Below, piece after piece: positions 5,208-10,411 of a DNA stretch of 10,411 nt. Origin of the DNA: CAZVEV01 sp964625865 (GTDB lineage: Bacteria > Planctomycetota > Phycisphaerae > SM23-33); NCBI GenBank assembly GCA_964625865.1, contig CAZVEV010000220.1, positions 1 through 10,411 on the forward strand, given 5' to 3'. Within the stretch, counting starts at the first letter, position 1. Each line of letters starts with the position of its first letter. The notes under the pieces are model-generated. The model had not been told where the DNA came from. It saw only the letters and a program-made list of their open reading frames with translations, and searched no databases. The position numbers and the translations under genes were made by a program.

Positions 5208-6551
5208 TCACGGATTGATCAGGTCGTAGCAGATCAGTGTCTGTCGATACCGCAGGAAGAGCTTGCCGTTGGCGATCACCGGGCGGGTCCACGCATGTTT
5301 GCCCACGTGGGGCAGGGCGTTGCGCATTTCGGCGACCTTCTTGAAGCCGCTCGGGTCCGGCTTGACCAGGAACAGGTTGCCCTTCCCGTCGAGGCACAGC
5401 AGGTGCCCGTCGACCTGGATCATCGTTCCGTGGCCGACCTGGTCGCTGCGCCACATTTCGGTCCCATCGGCCAGTGTGAGACATACCAGATCGCCGCTGT
5501 TCTGATTACTGTGGCCCGAGTAGCCGTAGACGTGTCCGTCGATGATCGCAGCGTCCGAGTGATGGCTGGCGATGTTCTTGCGTTTCCATGTCGTCGCGGC
5601 GCCGCTCGGCGAGACCTTCACCGCGGCGCAGCCCTCCTTGTATGCCGAAGAGATGAAGACCGTGTCTCCCGCGACGACGGGCGTGGCGGCGTTGACGCCG
5701 TAGCTGGTCGGCCAGCCGACGTTCCACAGCTTCCGCCCGTCGGCCGGGCTCAGACCCGCCAGGCCCGTCGCGTGGAAGATCAGCACCTGCGTCGCGTCGC
5801 CCACCGGCATCGGGCGCGGCGTGGCATAGCCGGCCCGCCCGTCGGCGGAGGCCCACTTCCACGCGACGTCCCCGGTGGCCTTGTTGTATGCGACAGCCGT
5901 CGCCTCGCCGCCGGCCTGCACGATAACCGTCTCGCCATGGACCAGCGGCGAAGAGGCATGGCCCCAGGTGGGCAGTTGCCCGCCGGCGTCGTGCACGTTG
6001 ACGCGCCAGATCATCTTCCCGTCCAGGAGTTGCCAACACACCAGGTCGCCGCTGCGCCCGAACGTGTACACGCGGTCGCCGTCAATACACGGGGTAGCCC
6101 TCGGACCGGGGCCGTGCTTGGCCACCGCGGGCGCCTTGTACGATCTCTGCCACACCAGCTTGCCGGTCTCGCTGTCCAGGCAGAACACCAGGTCCTGGCC
6201 CGGCCCGCGCCCGGGGACCACCACGCGGTTGCCGCGCACCACGGGCGCCGACCACGTGGAGGCCTTGTCGCCCTGGCAGAGATAGCGAACGGTCCAGAGC
6301 ATCTTCAGCCCGCCGGACCAGTCGGTGCGAATGCCCGTCACCTCGCTGACGTTGTCGTGCTTTGCACCGCCCCAGCAGGGCCAGTCGTGCTCGCCCTCGG
6401 TCAGGGGCGTGGGACTGGCCATCGGGGCGGGGATCGCCTCGACCGGCCCGCCGGTGTCCTCCACGCCGTACACGAACAGCCAGTAGTACCCCCCCACCAG
6501 GGCCGCCACCAGAAGCACCGTCAAAACGATCATCGCCCGTTTGTTCTTCAT
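5208..6551 (-). CDS. Membrane-anchored PQQ-like beta-propeller protein
   Basis: A 447-residue protein with a short basic N-terminus (MKNKRA) and one hydrophobic segment (about 7-28, MIVLTVLLVAALVGGYYWLFVY), which I read as an uncleaved signal anchor placing the rest outside the cytoplasm. After a Pro-rich linker (40-50) the motif DWPCWGGAKHDNVSE opens the propeller, as WPxxRGPxxxG does in planctomycete relatives. Eight PQQ-like repeats follow, seen as GD/GxVxx...LDxxTGKxxW: GNRVVVPG..DSETGKLVW (107-134), GDRVYTFG..DGKMIW (158-182), GETVIVQA..ATGDVAW (206-231), ADGRKLW (270-276), GDTVFISS (295-302), GHVYGYSG..DGTEMW (339-367), GHLLCLDG (382-389) and GKLFLRYR (429-436). The repeats resemble quinoprotein dehydrogenases and BamB, but no dehydrogenase signature or heme motif is present, so a binding or scaffold role is more likely. 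It has nine cysteines, many for this fold. It is divergent from the large diheme gene. There is no ribosome binding site before the ATG (see promoter). Confidence 0.85.
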   Translation of the reverse strand: MKNKRAMIVLTVLLVAALVGGYYWLFVYGVEDTGGPVEAIPAPMASPTPLTEGEHDWPCWGGAKHDNVSEVTGIRTDWSGGLKMLWTVRYLCQGDKASTWSAPVVRGNRVVVPGRGPGQDLVFCLDSETGKLVWQRSYKAPAVAKHGPGPRATPCIDGDRVYTFGRSGDLVCWQLLDGKMIWRVNVHDAGGQLPTWGHASSPLVHGETVIVQAGGEATAVAYNKATGDVAWKWASADGRAGYATPRPMPVGDATQVLIFHATGLAGLSPADGRKLWNVGWPTSYGVNAATPVVAGDTVFISSAYKEGCAAVKVSPSGAATTWKRKNIASHHSDAAIIDGHVYGYSGHSNQNSGDLVCLTLADGTEMWRSDQVGHGTMIQVDGHLLCLDGKGNLFLVKPDPSGFKKVAEMRNALPHVGKHAWTRPVIANGKLFLRYRQTLICYDLINP

Positions 6552-6557
6552 GCCGGG

Positions 6558-6586
6558 ATTATCACCAACGACCGGAGCGAATGCAA
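6558..6586 (-). promoter_or_regulatory. Promoter placing transcription at the propeller start codon (leaderless mRNA)
   Basis: On the minus strand: -35 TTGCAT (6581-6586; 3 of 6 match TTGACA), a 17-base spacer and -10 GATAAT (6558-6563; 5 of 6 match). Only six bases (CCCGGC) separate the -10 box from ATG 6551, so the first transcribed base should be the A of the ATG or its neighbour. This agrees with the lack of any Shine-Dalgarno sequence before this gene. If the real start lay upstream the promoter would lie in coding sequence, which the clear signal anchor at residue 7 makes unlikely. Confidence 0.5.
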
Positions 6587-6804
6587 CGTCCCGGCCACGG
6601 TCCATAGAAGCGGCTGGCCGCCCTTTGTTCGACAAGGGACCGGCAAGACCACTCGGTAGGGAGATCGTCGCTCAGGCCGCCTTCTGGAGCGTTCCGGACG
6701 GTCCGGGCCGGGTCCAGCCCGTCGCACCCCGGCAAGATGTCCCCAACCCCCGCCCGGGGCAGCGCGCTTCCTGGCGTTCTCGACCGAAAACCACCGAAAC
6801 ACCC

Positions 6805-6818
6805 CCCCCGAATGGGGG
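6805..6818. other. C5/G5 hairpin in the divergent region
   Basis: CCCCC-GAAT-GGGGG can form a 5-bp stem with a 4-base loop; the C run extends to eight bases (6802-6809). It lies 23 bases before the -35 box of the diheme gene. It could be an operator half-site pair or a chance homopolymer pairing. Confidence 0.25.
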
Positions 6819-6840
6819 TTCAAATCAACCCTCCGGCAGG

Positions 6841-6869
6841 TGGATTGCATACAGGAAATCCGCTATAAT
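6841..6869 (+). promoter_or_regulatory. Sigma-70-like promoter of the diheme protein gene
   Basis: Perfect -10 box TATAAT (6864-6869), 17-base spacer, weak -35 TGGATT (6841-6846; 3 of 6). Transcription would start near 6876, leaving a leader of about 45 bases that carries GGAG (6909-6912) before ATG 6922. Confidence 0.55.
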
Positions 6870-6908
6870 GTCGAGATTACAGACCGGTCCTGAGTCCGCG
6901 TACACCAT

Positions 6909-6912
6909 GGAG
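6909..6912 (+). promoter_or_regulatory. Ribosome binding site deciding the diheme protein start
   Basis: GGAG lies nine bases before ATG 6922. The alternative in-frame ATG 6907 overlaps this site and has no site of its own; ATG 6870 lies upstream of the predicted transcription start (near 6876). The 6922 start gives a textbook signal peptide. Confidence 0.55.
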
Positions 6913-6921
6913 TTACCGACA

Positions 6922-9900
6922 ATGAAACGCCGACCGTATCGTATCGCCCTCGTGTCTGTCCTTGCCCTGTCCTTCGTTGCCCCCGCCCTGGCCGCCGACC
7001 CGCCGTGGTACGTCAAGAAGACCACCTGGGGCGCGTCGATCATGGCGTCGATCGATGCCAAGACCCGCGGCGTGACCGCCTCGCCGACCGGCGGGAATCA
7101 GGGCGACAAGGCACTGCTGACGACCAAGCTCATCAAGGGCGGCGACGCGCCGCAGAAGATCTCCGTCTCCATCAAAGGCGCCAAGGACATCGTCCTTATT
7201 TGCGACGAAGCGGAAAACGGCAACAACTCCGACCACTCGACCTGGGCCGACGCACGGTTCATCGACGCGGCGGGCAAGGTGACGTACCTGGACCGGCTTC
7301 GCCCGGCGGCTTCGGCGGTGGGGCACGACCGGCTGAGGGTCTCCGCCAACGACAAGCGCAACCCGGTGATCATCGGCACGGAGAAGTTCTCCCGCTACAT
7401 CTTCGCCCACGCCCCGAGCGTGGTTCACTACAAGACGGACGGCAAGTACGTGCGCTTCGAGGCGACGGTGGGCGTCGACCAGCGCCAGCACAAGAAGGCG
7501 GGCAGCGTGAAGTTCATCGTCTCGTCCGACCCGCGCCTTGCCGCCAAGGCCGCCAAGCGCCGCGGCGGGCGGACCGACGACACGTCGATCCCGCCGCTGT
7601 GGACCGCCCTGCTGCGGGACTTCCCGTCCAATCAGCAGGAGATCATGATCGTCCGCGACTGGCTGCGCCGCGACAAGGTGGAGATCACCGACGAGGCGGC
7701 GAAGTTCCAGGCCCCCGCAGAGAAGATCCTCGCCCTGGCGGCCAAGACGCTTGAGTACGTCGAGAAGACCGCCAAGCAGCCGAAGCTGGCCGCCGACCTG
7801 AAGGCCCTGACGGCCAAGCATGCCGCGGCGAAGGCCTCCGACTGGCGCAACATCTACCTGGCCACCCGAGGCCTGCGTCGGCGCATCATGCTGGCCCACC
7901 CCGCGCTCGGCTTCGAGCGGATCCTGATCAACCGCAACTGCCCGCCACAGTACAGCCACAACGGCGACCAGCATCTCGGGCGCCACAGCCGCGTGGGCAA
8001 GGGTCTGACGATCCTGACCGACTGGAAGACAAGCAAGATCAAAGCCACCCCCATGCTCGCCGAAGGCAAGCTGCCCCCCGGCTCGGTGCGCAATCCGGAC
8101 CTGCACTACGACGCGGACAAGGTCACCTTTGCGTTTTGCGACCATTCCCGCTCGGGCCAGAAACGCTACTTCCTGTACGAGGCGGCGCTGGACGGCTCCT
8201 GGGTGCGACAACTGACCGGCACGAAGCGCGACACGTTCAACACCTGGGACGGCCGCGCCACGGTGATGATCGAGGACAACGACCCCTGCTACCTGCCCGA
8301 TGGCAACATCGTCTTCATCTCCACGCGCTGCCAGACGTTCGGCCGCTGCCACGGCGGACGGTACAACCCCGCCTGGACGCTGCACCGTTGCGACAAGAAC
8401 GGCGACAAGATCACGCAGTTGTCGTTCGGCAACGAGAACGAGTACGAGCCGTCGGTCCTGAACGACGGACGGATCGTCTTTACGCGATGGGAATACACCA
8501 ACCGCCACGAGATGTTCTTCCACATGCTCTGGTGGTGCCGCCCCGACGGGTCCAACGTGTCGCACTTTTTCGGCAACGACATGCTGCACCCGATGATGAT
8601 GGTCGAAGCGACGGCGATTCCGGGCACGCACCGCGTGGTGACCACCGCCCAGGGGCACCACAGCTACAACACCGGCACGTCGGTGATTCTCGACACGAAC
8701 ATCGGCGAGAACACCGAGGACGCCATCGAGCACATCACCCCCGAGACACCGTACTCCGAGAGCCCCGGCGGGGGCTGGCCCAACCCGCACTACAGCCATC
8801 CGTTCCCCATCAACGAGCAGTTGTTCCTCGTCTCGCGGGCGAACCACCGCGTGCACAATCAGGGCCGCGTGCCACCGGCCGCCAATCGGGGCATCTACCT
8901 GGTCGACCCGGTCGGCGGGCGCGAGCTGATCTACGAGGACCCGGAAATCGCGTCGTTCTCGCCGATCGTCATCCGCAAGCGTAAGCGGCCGCCCGTGCTG
9001 CCCTCGATGGTCTATCCCGATTCGCCCCCCGAGGGCACGGTCTTCCTGCAGAACGCCTACCTGACGCGTAACGACCCGAAGGGCATCATCAAGCCGGGCA
9101 TGATCAAGGCCCTCCGCGTGATCGCCATCGGCGTCCAGCCCCGCGCCAGCCGCCCGCCCTGCAACATGCAGGTCCGCGTCGAGATTCCCAAGAAGGTCCT
9201 CGGCACGGTCCCGGTAGACGCCACCGGCTCGGCGTACTTCAAGGCCCCGTCAAACGTCTCGCTGCAGGTCCAGACGCTGGATGAGAACGGCATGGCGATT
9301 CTGACCGAGAAGAGCCTGTTCTACCTCCAGGCCGGCGAGAACCGATCCTGCGTCGGCTGTCACGAGCCCGAGGGCTCCAGCCCCATCGCCACCGCGATGG
9401 CCAAACTCCGCCGCCTGACGCCGATGGCCCTCAAGCCCGCAGCCGGCCCGCAGTATCGCGGCGGCCTGAGCTTCATGCGGACCGTCCAGCCGGTCCTGGA
9501 CCGCTACTGCATCGGGTGTCACGGCCTGGGCGGCGCGCCGGCCGACAAGAAGGCCAAGGCCGACAAGGTCAACCTCATCCACGACGGTCAGACCTGGCCG
9601 CGGTCGTACAAGGAACTGTTCGCGCGGGGCGATCACCGCGTCGGCGACAAGGGGTACATGGGCGGGTCCAAGAACCACCAGGAGTCCGACAGGAACATCA
9701 GCCGCCCCCGCCGGTTCTACGCCTACAGCAACAAGGTCGCCCACATGCTGGCCAAGAACCACAGCACGTGCAACATGAGCAGGGACGACTACATGCGGAT
9801 CATCGAGTGGATGGACGTCAACGCCCAGTGCTACGGCGACCTGTTCCCCAACAAGCTCGAGGAACGCCGCATCGACGCCAACGCCATGAAGGTCCTGCGA

Positions 9901-10230
9901 GGCTACGTCAAGCAACTGTTCGGCGAGAAGCTGGCCTCCCAGGAAGACCGCGCCCTGATCAACACCGTCCAGATCGACGAGAGCCGGATCCTGATGGCGC
10001 CCCTGCCCGTCAGCGCCGGCGGCTGGGGGCAGATCACCGGCTACCGGAGCAAGAGCGACCCGAAGTACACCAAGATGGCGGCCCTCGTCGACAAGTGCAT
10101 CATCCGCAAGCCCAACGAAAACACCCAAGGCTGGGAGCCCACGCTCGAAGCCGGCGGGGGCGAAGGCTGGGTCATCGAGGAACGCAAGAAATACATCGAA
10201 CAGATCGGTGCCAAGGTCAGCGTAGAGTAA
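6922..10230 (+). CDS. Exported NPCBM / HzsA-like propeller / diheme cytochrome c protein
   Basis: An 1102-residue secreted protein. Residues 1-24 are a signal peptide (MKRRPYRIALVSVLALSFVA then PALA, cleavage likely before ADPPWY). Residues about 36-203 read as an NPCBM-type putative carbohydrate-binding domain (EKFSRYIFAHAPSVVHY 154-170, VRFEATVGVDQ 177-187, GSVKFIVSSD 194-203). Residues about 220-325 are mostly helical. Residues about 330-690 form a beta-propeller typical of proteins related to hydrazine synthase subunit alpha: HNGDQHLGRH (346-355), DPCYLPDGNIVFISTRC (454-470), NENEYEPSVLNDGRIVFTRW (504-523), GIYLVDPVG (657-665). Two heme c motifs follow, CVGCH (810-814) and CIGCH (863-867). 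The end (RRFYAYSNKVAHMLAKNH 930-947, IIEWMDVNAQCYG 960-972) resembles the C-terminal cytochrome part of this family. It has 16 cysteines, 12 outside the heme motifs. True hydrazine synthase alpha is shorter (about 800 residues, from memory) and works with HzsB and HzsC, which are absent here, so hydrazine synthesis is not implied. Likely role: periplasmic or surface electron transfer or redox enzyme, substrate unknown. Confidence 0.85.
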   Translation: MKRRPYRIALVSVLALSFVAPALAADPPWYVKKTTWGASIMASIDAKTRGVTASPTGGNQGDKALLTTKLIKGGDAPQKISVSIKGAKDIVLICDEAENGNNSDHSTWADARFIDAAGKVTYLDRLRPAASAVGHDRLRVSANDKRNPVIIGTEKFSRYIFAHAPSVVHYKTDGKYVRFEATVGVDQRQHKKAGSVKFIVSSDPRLAAKAAKRRGGRTDDTSIPPLWTALLRDFPSNQQEIMIVRDWLRRDKVEITDEAAKFQAPAEKILALAAKTLEYVEKTAKQPKLAADLKALTAKHAAAKASDWRNIYLATRGLRRRIMLAHPALGFERILINRNCPPQYSHNGDQHLGRHSRVGKGLTILTDWKTSKIKATPMLAEGKLPPGSVRNPDLHYDADKVTFAFCDHSRSGQKRYFLYEAALDGSWVRQLTGTKRDTFNTWDGRATVMIEDNDPCYLPDGNIVFISTRCQTFGRCHGGRYNPAWTLHRCDKNGDKITQLSFGNENEYEPSVLNDGRIVFTRWEYTNRHEMFFHMLWWCRPDGSNVSHFFGNDMLHPMMMVEATAIPGTHRVVTTAQGHHSYNTGTSVILDTNIGENTEDAIEHITPETPYSESPGGGWPNPHYSHPFPINEQLFLVSRANHRVHNQGRVPPAANRGIYLVDPVGGRELIYEDPEIASFSPIVIRKRKRPPVLPSMVYPDSPPEGTVFLQNAYLTRNDPKGIIKPGMIKALRVIAIGVQPRASRPPCNMQVRVEIPKKVLGTVPVDATGSAYFKAPSNVSLQVQTLDENGMAILTEKSLFYLQAGENRSCVGCHEPEGSSPIATAMAKLRRLTPMALKPAAGPQYRGGLSFMRTVQPVLDRYCIGCHGLGGAPADKKAKADKVNLIHDGQTWPRSYKELFARGDHRVGDKGYMGGSKNHQESDRNISRPRRFYAYSNKVAHMLAKNHSTCNMSRDDYMRIIEWMDVNAQCYGDLFPNKLEERRIDANAMKVLRGYVKQLFGEKLASQEDRALINTVQIDESRILMAPLPVSAGGWGQITGYRSKSDPKYTKMAALVDKCIIRKPNENTQGWEPTLEAGGGEGWVIEERKKYIEQIGAKVSVE

Positions 10231-10261
10231 GGTCAATAACGGGAACATACCCCCGGGCCGC

Positions 10262-10292
10262 GGAGAAACAGGGGACGCTACCCTGTTTCTCC
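10262..10292. terminator. Perfect 12-bp hairpin after the diheme gene
   Basis: GGAGAAACAGGG and CCCTGTTTCTCC pair perfectly around a 7-base loop (GACGCTA), starting 31 bases after the stop codon. The stem is stable but there is no T-run on either strand, so Rho-independent termination is uncertain. The core resembles GGGGACGCTACCC-type palindromic elements that I recall as dispersed intergenic repeats in several phyla, so it may be a REP-like element serving as a 3' barrier. Confidence 0.5.
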
Positions 10293-10411
10293 CGGCGTGA
10301 AGTAGCGATGTCGTACCAGGCGATCAGGCCCATGACCTGTTGTGCAAGGCTGACCAGGAGAGCAGATGGGTGTCGGTGCGTTTCTGGATGCTGTCACCGC
10401 CGTAGATGAGG
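10293..10411. other. Right-edge sequence without a supported gene
   Basis: The last 119 bases hold no complete gene. On the minus strand a frame enters from the right edge and stops at TGA 10324-10326, giving 28 residues (beginning LIYGGDSIQKRTDTHLLSW). It could be the C-terminus of a gene lying outside the window, which would make the hairpin at 10262-10292 a convergent-gene terminator. The evidence is too short for a call. Confidence 0.3.

Larger units (their letters stand above)
6552..6921. other. Divergent intergenic region with promoters on both strands
   Basis: 370 bases between two divergent genes. It holds the propeller promoter (6558-6586, -), the diheme-gene promoter (6841-6869, +), a small interrupted inverted repeat CCCTTTGT/ACAAGGG (6621-6638) and a C/G hairpin (6805-6818). 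Bases 6640-6800 are GC-rich and show nothing I can name. A 100-residue open frame on the minus strand (6548-6850) is Arg/Gly/Pro-rich without a fold and I do not call it a gene. Confidence 0.65.

Noticed and set aside
5208..6551. Calling the propeller protein a PQQ-dependent alcohol dehydrogenase
   Set aside because: It has one short eight-repeat propeller and a membrane anchor, no heme motif and no vicinal active-site cysteines, so only the repeat type is shared.
5058..6659. 533-codon plus-strand frame opposite the propeller gene
   Set aside because: The sense strand has eight PQQ-like repeats and a signal anchor. The antisense product is His/Arg/Pro-rich without repeats.
6548..6850. 100-codon minus-strand frame in the divergent region
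   Set aside because: No ribosome binding site, no hydrophobic or domain pattern, and it overlaps the propeller promoter.
6541..6921. N-terminal extension of the diheme gene back to 6541
   Set aside because: It would overlap the divergent gene and cross its own promoter, and would bury the signal peptide 127 residues inside.
6913..8856. 647-codon minus-strand frame opposite the diheme gene, and a second one at 9250-10248
   Set aside because: Both lie opposite a protein with signal peptide, propeller and heme motifs. Their translations are Val/Gly/Arg/Ala-rich low-information sequence.
6922..10230. Calling the large protein hydrazine synthase subunit alpha
   Set aside because: HzsA-like scaffold only: there is an extra NPCBM domain, the +4 tyrosine after the first CxxCH is absent, and HzsB and HzsC are not present.

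Overview
The window looks like chromosomal DNA of a high-GC planctomycete. A Phycisphaerae-like lineage, probably an environmental genome, is my inference. The reasons are a very large secreted diheme protein of the hydrazine-synthase-alpha-related (HzsA-like) type with an NPCBM domain, a membrane-anchored PQQ-like propeller protein, a YfbK-type VWA lipoprotein and an RsbU-type SpoIIE phosphatase. I see no rRNA, tRNA, CRISPR array, transposase or phage gene.

Layout. From 1 to 140 there is a short AT-rich stretch with a small GGGC/GCCC hairpin. From 141 to 1322 (+) lies a SpoIIE/PP2C-type serine phosphatase with a degenerate receiver-like N-terminus. It converges, with a 21-base gap, on a small lipoprotein gene (1344-1607, -) that has its own good promoter in the 102-base gap upstream. 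Then come two minus-strand genes read in the order 4749 to 3124 and 3101 to 1710. The first is a VWA-domain lipoprotein of the YfbK type and the second, 22 bases behind it, is an exported protein I do not recognise. They look like a two-gene operon.

From 4750 to 5207 there are about 460 non-coding bases dominated by a decayed inverted duplication. Its best arms are 36 bases with 2 mismatches, centred almost exactly on a perfect 12-base palindrome, and copies of a GGGGATAGGG-type motif lie outside the arms. From 5208 to 6551 (-) is a membrane-anchored eight-blade PQQ-like propeller protein. Its promoter places the start of transcription at or next to the ATG, so the mRNA is probably leaderless. 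A 370-base divergent region carrying promoters in both directions separates it from the largest gene (6922-10230, +), an 1102-residue exported NPCBM / beta-propeller / diheme protein. It is followed by a perfect 12-bp hairpin, and the last 120 bases hold no gene I can support.

How the genes may work together: the divergent pair at 5208-10230 consists of two extracytoplasmic propeller proteins, one with two covalent heme c sites, and could be co-controlled. The VWA lipoprotein and its partner form a separate envelope unit. The phosphatase would act in a cytoplasmic partner-switching pathway whose partners are not in this window. The least-explained items are the domain fusion in the diheme protein and the inverted duplication between 4847 and 5187.
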